From the NCBI GenBank assembly GCA_040758525.1, contig JBFLVQ010000330.1, positions 1 through 10,122 on the forward strand: 10,122 bases of DNA, given 5' to 3'. The notes beneath the pieces were generated by a model. The model saw only the letters and a program-made list of their open reading frames with translations. It did no database searches and had not been told where the DNA came from. A program made the translations under genes and the position numbers. Origin of the DNA: JBFLVQ01 sp040758525. Lineage in GTDB: Bacteria > Acidobacteriota > Blastocatellia > Chloracidobacteriales > JADJPF01. Shown here piece by piece: positions 1 through 7,506 of this stretch. The first letter of the stretch is position 1. Every line of letters begins with the position of its first letter.

Positions 1-3000
1 ACATCGAGCAGGCCAAACAGACGGACTGCGCCAGGGATGTTATAGAATGGGTTACCTGGAACTAACTGGTCGATAAACCAGAGTCGTTGTTGAGCAAATG
101 ATAGTGGTAATGGTATATCTCTAGGAACAGGCCGCATAGCACTGACCCAAGAAGCCTGTTTAGTTAGACGGATCGACTCAATACGATCGGCCAACCCTGC
201 CACCGTGGGCATCTCGAAGAGACTGCGTAAAGGAAGTTCTACTTGGAAGAGATCCCGAACTCTGGAGATCACCTGAGTGGCAAGCAGAGAGTGACCGCCC
301 AATTCAAAAAAATTGTCGTTGATGCCTATCGGAGTGATACCTAAGAGATTTTCCCAAATCTCCGCAGTAACCTGTTCTGTCTTATTGCTTGGTGCAACAT
401 AATAGTCCTGTAACAAATGTCTGGAATGGACGGAAAGAGCAGCAGTATTAGATGAATCTTCTCTCTCTGTAGCATATTGTAGTTCACTTGCATCATTAAG
501 ATGGTTAGCCTCTTTCTTTGGCTCGATCCAATAACGCACTCGTTCGAATGGATAGGTTGGTAAAGGAACACGATGGCGTTGTTCACTGGCAGAGAACCCA
601 GACCAATCCACTTTTACTCCTGCTAGCCAAAGCTTACCCAGAGTATGAAACAAGAATGCTAGATCCGACTGTTGTAGCTGAGGATGGCGTAAGGAAGAGA
701 GAATGACTCTTTCTGTACCATTATGTGAATACAATCTAGCCAATGTGCTCAATGTCTGACCGGGCCCAACTTCCAACAGAACTCTATCTGGATCTTTAAG
801 TAGTTCTTGCAAACCATCAGCAAAACGTACTGTCTCTCGCAGATGACGAGCCCAATAATTTGCATCCATCGCCTCCTTTGGTGAAATCCAGTTACCAGTA
901 ACATTAGATAGATAAGGAATGCTTGGAGCATTGAGCTTTAGCCTTTTTACGAACTCAGTAAACTGCTTCAAAATCGGAGTGACCATATGCGAGTGAGCAG
1001 CCACATCTATCTGCAGATGACGGAATTCTACCTCTCTTTCACTAAGTGTATAGGCCAGTTCGTTTATCTCCTCCACCATACCAGAAACAACACAAAGAGC
1101 TGGCCCATTGATTGCTGCTAAAGAGAGTTTTCCATTGAGTAATGGTGCTACTTCACGTTGCGACAATGACACACTGAGCATTCCACCTTCGGGTAGTTGC
1201 TCGAATAGCCTTCCTCTTAGCACAACTAACGACAATGCATCTTCTAATGAGATCACACCGGCTAGACAGGCGGCTGTGTACTCTCCCAAGCTATGACCAA
1301 TCATTGCTTGAGGGCGAATACCCCAACTGATCCATAGTTTGGCGAGAGCGTATTCGATCGAAAATAGTGCTGGCAGTGCGATCGATGTTTTTCGTAGCTG
1401 CTTTGATATTTCCAGAGCGTCTTTCTCGTTTGGATAAAGCAGATTGCTTAGATCAAAACCTAACTGTGGTCTGAGTAATTCTAGACAGTGATCTACTTGT
1501 TCACGGAAAATAGGCTCCACTTGATAGAGTTCTCTTCCCATATTGACGTATTGAGCGCCACCGCCAGGAAACATAAAGATCACTGGGCGCTCATCCAACT
1601 TCTGGTATGCTGTGAAGAGCCGATTAGGTTCGACCTTCTTTAATGCACACACAGCATCAGAAAGATCGCGACAGACCAAAAAGCGCCGATAATTGAAAGC
1701 TTTTCTACCGATTTGATATGTATAGGCAACATCAGCAAGGCTGAGATCTGTATGCTCTCTCAAATGCTCAGCTAGATTTGCTGTTGTAGTTTCCAATGCA
1801 GTTGCTGTCTTTGCTGAAAGTAGTAATAGTTGCCAAGATCTCGCGCTAGCAGCAGACTCGATAATAGGCGCTTCTTCAACTACCACATGGACATTAGTGC
1901 CACCAATACCAAAAGAACTGACGCCAGCCCGTAATGGAGCAAGATCAGCTTGCCATTCAGTAAGCCGGTTATTAACGTAAAAAGGGCTATGGGCAAGATC
2001 GAGTTGTGGATTCGGCGATTCGAAATGTAGACTAGGTGGCAACTGTTTGTGTTTAAGCGCCAGTACAGTTTTGATTAAGCCAGCGACACCGGCAGCAGTG
2101 TCTAGGTGGCCAACATTGGTCTTTACTGAGCCAATGGCGCAAAAGTTTCTCTTTTTAGTATGAGTACGAAAGATCTGATTTAGCGCGGCAATCTCTATAG
2201 GATCGCCTAAAGTCGTACCTGTACCATGGGTCTCTATGTAAGAGATCGTATCAAATGGGATCTCGGCCATAGCGCAAGCTTCCATAATGACTTCAGCCTG
2301 ACCATCAATGCTTGGCGCGGTATAACCGGCTTTTAGAGCACCATCATTGTTGATTGCAGAACCTTTGATCACAGCATGTATACAATCCCTATCCTGTAGT
2401 GCCTCTTCTAGCCGCTTTAGCACGACAATACCTAAACCACTGCCTATTACTGTCCCTTGCGCCTTGGCATCAAAAGCCCGACAATGTCCATCTGGTGAAA
2501 GTATCCCTCCTGGTTGGTAAAAATAGCCTCTCTGATTTGGTACTCGAATAGAAACGCCACCTGCCAACGCTATATCAGACTGGTAATTGAGCAAACTTTG
2601 GCAAGCCAGACAGATGGCTACTAGTGAGGTGGAGCAGGCGGTCTGAACATTGATACTAGGTCCACGTAAATTCAATTTGTAAGATACCCGTGTGGGCAGG
2701 AAATCTTTGTCATTGCCGATCATTGTCTGAAAATCTCCAACTGATCGGACAAATTGAGGATTAGAATAGAGATTGAATAGCAGATAGGTATTCATGCCTG
2801 CACCAGCATAAACGCCTATTCGACCTGGATAGGTATCACTGTTGTAGCCAGCCGTCTCTAATGCTTCCCAAGCCGCCTCTAAGAAGAGGCGATGTTGTGG
2901 ATCCATTATCTCAGCCTCTCTAGGACTGAAATTAAAGAACGAAGCATCGAACAACTCAATACCATTCAATGTCCCTGCCGCTTTAACATAATTAGGGTCC

Positions 3001-3179
3001 TGCAATGTCGCTTGATCGATACCTGAGGAGACCAATTCCTCATCAGAAAAAAAAGAGATGCACTCTATTCCTTGGCGCAAATTCTGCCAAAACTCTGCAA
3101 TATTATTGGCACCGGGAAAACGACCGGCCATACCGATAATTGCAATGTCTTGCTTGGAATCGGTAATGGAACTACTCAT
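1..3179 (-). CDS. Hybrid polyketide synthase / non-ribosomal peptide synthetase, KS-AT-carrier-C, 3' end outside window
   Basis: This multidomain assembly-line enzyme extends an acyl chain by one unreduced ketide unit and passes it to a condensation domain. The frame is open for 1059 codons from ATG 3179 to the window edge. The ketosynthase covers residues about 10-435, with Cys182 in TACSTS, His318 in ETHGTGT and His358 in KTNVGHL, so the catalytic triad is complete. The acyltransferase covers about 535-850, with Ser630 in GHSLGEY and the post-AT motif LPTYPFERVRYW. There is no room for KR, DH, ER or methyltransferase domains before the carrier domain (Ser964 in LGGHSLLATQ). A condensation domain begins near residue 1023 with the C1 motif SFAQQRLWFIDQL. 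The AT substrate motif reads VAAHS rather than the textbook HAFH (malonyl) or YASH (methylmalonyl), so specificity is uncertain. There is no loading domain, so the starter must come from another protein. Start support is GGGAGG and AAGGAG just upstream. Confidence 0.96.
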   Translation of the reverse strand, partial: MSSSITDSKQDIAIIGMAGRFPGANNIAEFWQNLRQGIECISFFSDEELVSSGIDQATLQDPNYVKAAGTLNGIELFDASFFNFSPREAEIMDPQHRLFLEAAWEALETAGYNSDTYPGRIGVYAGAGMNTYLLFNLYSNPQFVRSVGDFQTMIGNDKDFLPTRVSYKLNLRGPSINVQTACSTSLVAICLACQSLLNYQSDIALAGGVSIRVPNQRGYFYQPGGILSPDGHCRAFDAKAQGTVIGSGLGIVVLKRLEEALQDRDCIHAVIKGSAINNDGALKAGYTAPSIDGQAEVIMEACAMAEIPFDTISYIETHGTGTTLGDPIEIAALNQIFRTHTKKRNFCAIGSVKTNVGHLDTAAGVAGLIKTVLALKHKQLPPSLHFESPNPQLDLAHSPFYVNNRLTEWQADLAPLRAGVSSFGIGGTNVHVVVEEAPIIESAASARSWQLLLLSAKTATALETTTANLAEHLREHTDLSLADVAYTYQIGRKAFNYRRFLVCRDLSDAVCALKKVEPNRLFTAYQKLDERPVIFMFPGGGAQYVNMGRELYQVEPIFREQVDHCLELLRPQLGFDLSNLLYPNEKDALEISKQLRKTSIALPALFSIEYALAKLWISWGIRPQAMIGHSLGEYTAACLAGVISLEDALSLVVLRGRLFEQLPEGGMLSVSLSQREVAPLLNGKLSLAAINGPALCVVSGMVEEINELAYTLSEREVEFRHLQIDVAAHSHMVTPILKQFTEFVKRLKLNAPSIPYLSNVTGNWISPKEAMDANYWARHLRETVRFADGLQELLKDPDRVLLEVGPGQTLSTLARLYSHNGTERVILSSLRHPQLQQSDLAFLFHTLGKLWLAGVKVDWSGFSASEQRHRVPLPTYPFERVRYWIEPKKEANHLNDASELQYATEREDSSNTAALSVHSRHLLQDYYVAPSNKTEQVTAEIWENLLGITPIGINDNFFELGGHSLLATQVISRVRDLFQVELPLRSLFEMPTVAGLADRIESIRLTKQASWVSAMRPVPRDIPLPLSFAQQRLWFIDQLVPGNPFYNIPGAVRLFGLLD

Positions 3180-3366
3180 TGCTCCTTAACCTCCCATTTG
3201 ATAATGGAATTGTTTTACAGGACACCTCAGTGCTATGAGCAACTGATGCTTTTCATACCTTGATAGTAGGCAGAGAAAAAATTACCGGTTAAAGTTGGCG
3301 AGTGAAAAACTCAACCCTTAAAGTTTTGCTAAAGAAATGCCATATTAATAGGAGAGAATGGACAGG
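3180..3366 (-). promoter_or_regulatory. Intergenic leader in front of the PKS-NRPS gene
   Basis: This 187-base gap separates the ATPase-halogenase stop from the PKS start and has no coding signal. It contains one copy of the shared element (3264-3290) and two direct copies of TTAAAGTT on the plus strand (3289-3296 and 3318-3325), spaced 29 bases apart. No strong GC hairpin with a T-run is visible, so I see no convincing intrinsic terminator. The gap is long for an operon, so a separate promoter or a long leader for the PKS is plausible. This is inference; I could not pick a reliable -10/-35 pair. Confidence 0.4.
3264..3290 (-). repeat. Shared upstream element, copy 1 (before PKS-NRPS)
   Basis: On the plus strand this copy has TAGT, an 8-base spacer, then AAAAAATTACCGGT (3276-3289). 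The core differs from copies 2 and 3 by one base (C instead of A). The core lies about 97 bases before the PKS start codon. It is the most divergent of the three copies because its spacer is 4 bases shorter. It is probably an operator or leader element. Confidence 0.5.
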
Positions 3367-5547
3367 CTATCTCTTCTCTTTACCCTCTAGCCGATTTTCA
3401 ATACATTGAGAGAATTCTTCTGTTCTATCAATCCACGTGGCATCAAAAGTGTCTTTGAGTTTAGCTAAGGTTTGATGAGCCGATAAGTCATGGATTTCAC
3501 CCTCACATAAGCGTAGAAACTGCTTGCGATGTTCGCTTTGAGAAATAACTCTAGCGAAGCTAGGAGCCACTTGATAGAAAAGGCGCACCAGATTCTGCCA
3601 AATTTCTACCTCCTGTCGCATTCTATGTTCGTAACTGCTCAAGTATGCGCAGCTAATCTCATTTTCTGCTAAGGCATCAATGATCACTTGGGCAGCAAAC
3701 TTAGCAGAGTGCATAGCTGTGCTTAAACCTGAAGAGAAGATTGGATCGATAAAAAATGCGGCATCTCCTATCATCAACCAACCATTACCAACAAATTTAT
3801 CCATTGCATAGCTAAAGTTGCCATCCATTCTCAATTCACGTAGCCTTACAGCTCCACTCATACGTTGCGCAAGAATCGGATTTAAGCTGATCATCCATTG
3901 GAAAAACTGATCGACATCCTCTCCAGACTTGACAAAATATTCACGCTGAGTAATTAAACCTATGGAAGTCACTTCATTGTTTATAGGGATCTGCCAGGCC
4001 CAACTCTCCGGTATAGGCAATAGATGTATATGGGTAAAATCCGCAGTCTGTTTTCTCCCTCGTGTCACACCAGTGAACCAACTATGTACTGCTACTTCAG
4101 GAAAACCAGCATATGGCTTTAAGAGTTTGAGTTGACGACCAAGAATGGTCTGCCGACCGGAAGCATCAACAACCATACGTGATTTAAGAGGAAATCTAGA
4201 TTCACCCAATACCGCTGTAATACCATTGGCAAAACCTTGTCGATTAAAATCGATACGTTCTACCTGCGCTCCAGAAAAAACTCTTGAACCCTGCTCACGA
4301 GCATGTTTAAGTAAGAGATCATCAAACCTAGCGCGATCTACTTGATAGGTGTGGCCCATTTCACCTAGATCACTAAACTCTATATCAATCTCCTCCTGAT
4401 CTTGCCAGGATGTCCAGGTTATTCCAGGTTTAGGGAGAAATCCTGCCTGAGCCATTACAGGCAGGAACCCGATCTCTTCAAGAATAGTATTGGTTGAGTA
4501 GGAGAGTGATTCACCAACATGAGCGCGAGGATAGTGGGCCTTATCTACAATGAAATGATCCACTCCAGCGTGGGCCAAATAGTTACCTAGCACGGCGCCA
4601 GCAGGACCACCGCCAATGATAATCACATCAGCATCAAGCTTCTTCGATCTTATTGGCACAAACAACTTTCTTGGTAAGGCTGCTGCAGAGGCTGATTCAA
4701 CACTATTCACTAGTGGCTTGCTTGTGTAATCGAGCCCCATAACTTCAAAGATCTCATCACGAATACTGAGATATTCGGGAGCATCTAGATCGCGTGGACG
4801 AGCTAAATTGACTTCGATAATTGTGCTGATAGTGGCCGGGCGCCGGCTCATCACCACCACTCGATCCGCGAGTTGTACTGCCTCCTCAACATCATGAGTG
4901 ACGAAAATAATTGTCTTTTTCTCTTGTTGCCAGATACGGATCAATTCTGCACGCATATTTAAGCGTGTGAGGAAATCGAGTGCGCCAAATGGTTCATCCA
5001 TATAAAGAACATCTGGATTGGCGGCAAGCGCTCGTGCAATCTGAACACGTTGCTTCATTCCTCCAGACAATTCATGAGGATACGATTTTTCGAATCCATT
5101 TAGACCAACCATCTCAATATAATGGGCAACAATGGGTTGGCGTTCAGTCAGGGTTTTGCCAGACAATACAAAGCTGATATTCTCCTCTGTGGTAAGCCAG
5201 GGAAAGACACTGCTTTCCTGAAATATGAAGATACGTTTGGCATCTGGCTCAGCTACCGCTAGACCATCGACTAGTACTTGCCCTTGTGAAGCTTTGAGAA
5301 AGCCAGCAATAATATTAAGCAGGGTCGATTTACCACAACCAGAAGGGCCTACAATACAGACAAACTCACCTTTCCTTACGGCTAGATTGATCCTCTCCAG
5401 CACGGCAACAGAGCCTCTTGCGCTATCCTTTGATACTGACGCAGAAGCTCTATTTTCTTGAAATTCCATCCATAGATCCCGAACAACAATCTTTAATGAG
5501 GAGCTCTCAATACTGTTACGATCTCTATGGTGATATTCATCACTCAC
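3367..5547 (-). CDS. ABC importer ATPase (SsuB/TauB type) fused to a flavin-dependent halogenase-like domain
   Basis: The product is 726 residues in one frame, from GTG 5547 to TAG. Residues about 17-275 form a complete nitrate/sulfonate/taurine-type ABC ATPase: Walker A GPSGCGKS 67-74, Q-loop Gln110, signature LSGGMKQ 160-166, Walker B LYMDEP 181-186, H-loop His218. After a linker (about 276-305), residues 306-726 form an FAD-dependent halogenase-like domain: Rossmann GGGPAG 312-317, GES 345-347, Lys373 in GFLPKPG where phenol/pyrrole halogenases carry the catalytic Lys, WAWQIP 516-521 (the WxWxIP halogenase signature), and GDAAFFIDP 594-602. Both halves look full length. The ATPase part should power the adjacent permease; the flavin part probably halogenates, or at least oxidises, an intermediate of the cluster. 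GTG is the only start between the permease stop and the first conserved residues; GGGAG lies about 10 nt upstream. The fusion is unusual; the halogenase activity is inferred. Confidence 0.93.
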   Translation of the reverse strand: MSDEYHHRDRNSIESSSLKIVVRDLWMEFQENRASASVSKDSARGSVAVLERINLAVRKGEFVCIVGPSGCGKSTLLNIIAGFLKASQGQVLVDGLAVAEPDAKRIFIFQESSVFPWLTTEENISFVLSGKTLTERQPIVAHYIEMVGLNGFEKSYPHELSGGMKQRVQIARALAANPDVLYMDEPFGALDFLTRLNMRAELIRIWQQEKKTIIFVTHDVEEAVQLADRVVVMSRRPATISTIIEVNLARPRDLDAPEYLSIRDEIFEVMGLDYTSKPLVNSVESASAAALPRKLFVPIRSKKLDADVIIIGGGPAGAVLGNYLAHAGVDHFIVDKAHYPRAHVGESLSYSTNTILEEIGFLPVMAQAGFLPKPGITWTSWQDQEEIDIEFSDLGEMGHTYQVDRARFDDLLLKHAREQGSRVFSGAQVERIDFNRQGFANGITAVLGESRFPLKSRMVVDASGRQTILGRQLKLLKPYAGFPEVAVHSWFTGVTRGRKQTADFTHIHLLPIPESWAWQIPINNEVTSIGLITQREYFVKSGEDVDQFFQWMISLNPILAQRMSGAVRLRELRMDGNFSYAMDKFVGNGWLMIGDAAFFIDPIFSSGLSTAMHSAKFAAQVIIDALAENEISCAYLSSYEHRMRQEVEIWQNLVRLFYQVAPSFARVISQSEHRKQFLRLCEGEIHDLSAHQTLAKLKDTFDATWIDRTEEFSQCIENRLEGKEKR

Positions 5548-5586
5548 AACTAGTCTTCTCCCATCCTGAAATAAACAGTGAGGACA

Positions 5587-6351
5587 TCAACGACGGTTAA
5601 GGCCCCAACGTACTTCATCTAACAATTCCAATCGCCTGACTAAAAAATCGAGCACCAACCCGATCAATCCAATAAGTACCATTCCAGCTACTACTAAGTC
5701 ATATCTCATACCAGCATTGCGTGCGTCGATAATGAGATAGCCTAGACCAGAGTTCACTGCGATCATCTCTGCTGCCACAACTACTAGCCAGGCGATTCCC
5801 AAAGCAATACGTACTCCAGTAATGATCTGTGGTAGTGCGGCAGGAAATATCACTTTGGTAAACAATGTCAGCCCTTTAATACCGAAGTTCTGAGCTGTGC
5901 GTAAATAGACTGGCTGTATATTCTGTACTGAAGCGATCGATGCTGTGGTTATTGGAAAGAGACTAGCAAGCAGAATCAAAAAGATTGGTGCCAGATCACT
6001 TACACCAAACCATAGAACGGCCACAGGAATCCATGCTATTGGCGATATTGGTCGCAAAACCTGTATAGCAGGATTGAACATATGATAGGCACGCCCGAAC
6101 CATCCCAATAACAGACCAAAGGGAATGCCGATTACTAGTGCTAATAGAAAACCTGCTGAAACACGAAACAAAGAAGCAACAATATATTTGGCCAATAATC
6201 CTTTGCGAGCAAGCTCAAGCATTCCTGTAAGTACTTGTATCGGTTTGGGAAAGATCTCAGTGCCAGATAATTTCACAGTAAAATACCAAACTATGATAAA
6301 CAAGCCGGCTAGTATTAATGGCAAGAGAAACCGCTCGTAGCCTGCTCTCAT
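5587..6351 (-). CDS. ABC transporter permease, SsuC/TauC/NrtB type
   Basis: This 254-residue inner-membrane protein forms the channel of the importer. About six hydrophobic helices are visible (near residues 9-26, 61-85, 100-117, 120-137, 184-200 and 221-240). The cytoplasmic EAA-type coupling loop lies around residues 150-175, with N-F-G-I-K-G followed by a PAALPQI segment typical of the BPD_transp_1 family. The length is normal for the family. The ATG overlaps the TGA of the binding-protein gene (ATGA), which indicates translational coupling, and GGAGG at 6363-6359 lies 7 nt upstream. The gene ends in TGA. The next 13 codons, up to the GTG of the ATPase fusion, stay open in the same frame. 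The substrate cannot be told from the permease; aliphatic sulfonates, taurine, nitrate or pyrimidine precursors are all known for this family. Confidence 0.95.
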   Translation of the reverse strand: MRAGYERFLLPLILAGLFIIVWYFTVKLSGTEIFPKPIQVLTGMLELARKGLLAKYIVASLFRVSAGFLLALVIGIPFGLLLGWFGRAYHMFNPAIQVLRPISPIAWIPVAVLWFGVSDLAPIFLILLASLFPITTASIASVQNIQPVYLRTAQNFGIKGLTLFTKVIFPAALPQIITGVRIALGIAWLVVVAAEMIAVNSGLGYLIIDARNAGMRYDLVVAGMVLIGLIGLVLDFLVRRLELLDEVRWGLNRR

Positions 6352-7400
6352 TTGTTAACCTCCAATTGATAGGACCAGGGCTGAGCAGCCAGTGTCTGTT
6401 GGGAAAACCTGGCATCGGTATATTCTTCAAAAGCAATACTTCTTTTTAAAATTCCTGCTTCAAGAGCAATCTTCTCGATCTCTTCGAAATCTTTTTTAGC
6501 AAGCATGAGATTTAGGTAAGTAACCCTGTCTGGAGGAGTACTGAGTACATATCGTAATAATTTGGGATCTTGGTTGTAATAGTTTTGTGCTATTGTTTCT
6601 GCTGCTTTCATTCTTCTTTCCATACCTGATTCTAGCCACTTGCCGCTGCTGGCAATACCATCTACCAATCTTTGTACCCATTCTGGATTCTCTTTAATAG
6701 CTCGATCATGAACTACCAATACACAGGAGATAAAATTTGGCCAGAGCTCTTTCGCTTGATAAAGCACTCGGCCATACCCGTCTAATTGGCTTTTTGCCAT
6801 CCAGGGCTCGCCAGACACGATTGCATCAACCGATTTTGAATAGAGTGCTGCCGGCATATCCGGAGGTGGCATTTCTACAATCTTAATTTTGTCAATGGAT
6901 AGGCCATTGTCGCGCAAACCTTTGTAGATAAGAAAAAATTGATTTGAGTAACGATTTGGCACCGCAATGGTTTTGCCTTTTAAATCTTTAAAGTTATAGA
7001 TACCAGAGTCCTTATGTACCATAATTGCGGTACCATCACGATGGCCTAGATAGACAATTTTTATTGGTAAACCTTGCTCGCGCAGTACCATTGCCATTGG
7101 CGCAAGCATAAATGTTGCGGGTAGGTAGCCCGAGGCAAAAGCCTCTTTTAATTCAGGAAATCCACTGAACCGCACGGGTTCAAAGAAGCCCTCGCCACTG
7201 GTCTTCATATTGATCCAATCAGTGACAGGACAAGTAAGATGTCAGGTCACAGGCAGAAATCCAACTTTGAATGTGGTCTTTTCCTGCTTTTCAACAGTAA
7301 ATCCTAGCTTGGAAAAACCTATATTCAACCAAACATGCAAGAGTGTAATAACAATAAACCCAACCAGCACTTTTATTAAGATTACCTTTATCTTAACCAT
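6348..7400 (-). CDS. ABC importer substrate-binding protein (NMT1/SsuA family) with an in-frame TGA at codon 53: candidate selenoprotein or nonsense mutant
   Basis: This is the extracytoplasmic solute-binding component of the importer. I start it at ATG 7400, not the internal Met at 7208. GGGAGAGG lies 5 nt before 7400, while 7208 has no recognisable SD and would delete the N-terminus. From 7400 the frame encodes a short basic start, a hydrophobic stretch (about residues 7-26, signal or anchor, no lipobox Cys), then KVGFLPVT, the first strand of the binding-protein fold. Codon 53 is TGA (7244-7242). After it the same frame continues HLTCPVTDW and the rest of the protein with no further defect, giving 350 residues, the normal length. 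From memory, relatives carry Cys at this position (PVTCHLTCPVTD); this was not checked. That would make it a U-x-x-x-C motif. Stem-loops lie on both sides of the TGA. The gene itself ends with TGA, overlapping the permease start. The alternative is a single inactivating mutation or sequencing error. Confidence 0.8.
7196..7250 (-). other. Possible stem-loops around the internal TGA (SECIS-like candidate)
   Basis: Two mutually exclusive folds are visible on the minus strand. Fold A puts the TGA in a stem: GTGAC (7250-7246) with GTCAC (7226-7222), and GACA (7243-7240) with TGTC (7232-7229), around a 7-nt loop. Fold B lies downstream of the TGA: CACTG (7224-7220) with CAGTG (7200-7196), stacked on ATTG (7219-7216) with CAAT (7212-7209), around the 3-nt loop GAT, with an 8-nt bulge on one side. 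In fold B the first loop base is G and sits about 26 nt after the TGA, which suits the general bacterial SECIS pattern. The stems are short and could arise by chance, so confidence is low. Confidence 0.3.
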
Positions 7401-7405
7401 TGAAA

Positions 7406-7413
7406 CCTCTCCC
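7406..7413 (-). promoter_or_regulatory. Strong Shine-Dalgarno that fixes the binding-protein start at 7400
   Basis: The minus strand reads GGGAGAGG, then 5 nt, then ATG. This is among the best ribosome sites in the window. It is the main reason to place the start upstream of the internal TGA rather than at the unsupported Met at 7208. Confidence 0.75.
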
Positions 7414-7464
7414 ACGCTAACCTGTTACTGCTGGTCTTGACACCTTGGAACTACCTTTAAACTT

Positions 7465-7495
7465 TAGTGGCTTTTCTTCCAAAAAATTACAGGTA
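7465..7495 (-). repeat. Shared upstream element, copy 2 (before the importer operon)
   Basis: On the plus strand this is TAGTG, a T/C-rich spacer, then AAAAAATTACAGGTA. The core at 7481-7494 is identical to copy 3, and the flanking TAGTG sits at the same distance (12 bases) in both. It lies about 81 bases before the binding-protein start, inside the 106-base gap after the monooxygenase gene. That gap has no intrinsic terminator that I can see. The element likely marks a promoter, operator or leader. Confidence 0.55.
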
Positions 7496-7506
7496 AGCAG
7501 ATGGCC

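Noticed and set aside
1108..1296. Small plus-strand ORFs over the PKS and flavoenzyme genes (also 518-706, 4145-4345, 7675-7968 and others)
   Set aside because: They lie opposite strong, motif-rich coding frames, lack ribosome sites and show no family character.
1376..1386. GCGATCG-type words as cyanobacterial HIP1 sites
   Set aside because: A few partial matches occur, but I found no full GCGATCGC octamer, so they do not support a cyanobacterial host.
7208..7400. Calling the binding-protein gene from the internal Met at 7208 (286 residues)
   Set aside because: No SD precedes 7208, the start would remove the secretion segment and the first conserved strand, and a far better SD-ATG pair exists in frame at 7400.
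6348..7400. Genetic code with TGA as Trp or Cys
   Set aside because: TGA ends the binding protein exactly at the ATGA overlap and also ends the permease; the monooxygenase, fusion and PKS frames contain no internal TGA. Only one TGA needs a special explanation.
7481..7494. lux-box-like site, because the shared element starts ACCTGTA on the minus strand
   Set aside because: The second inverted half-site (ACAGGT at the right spacing) is absent in all three copies, so a LuxR-type dyad is not supported.
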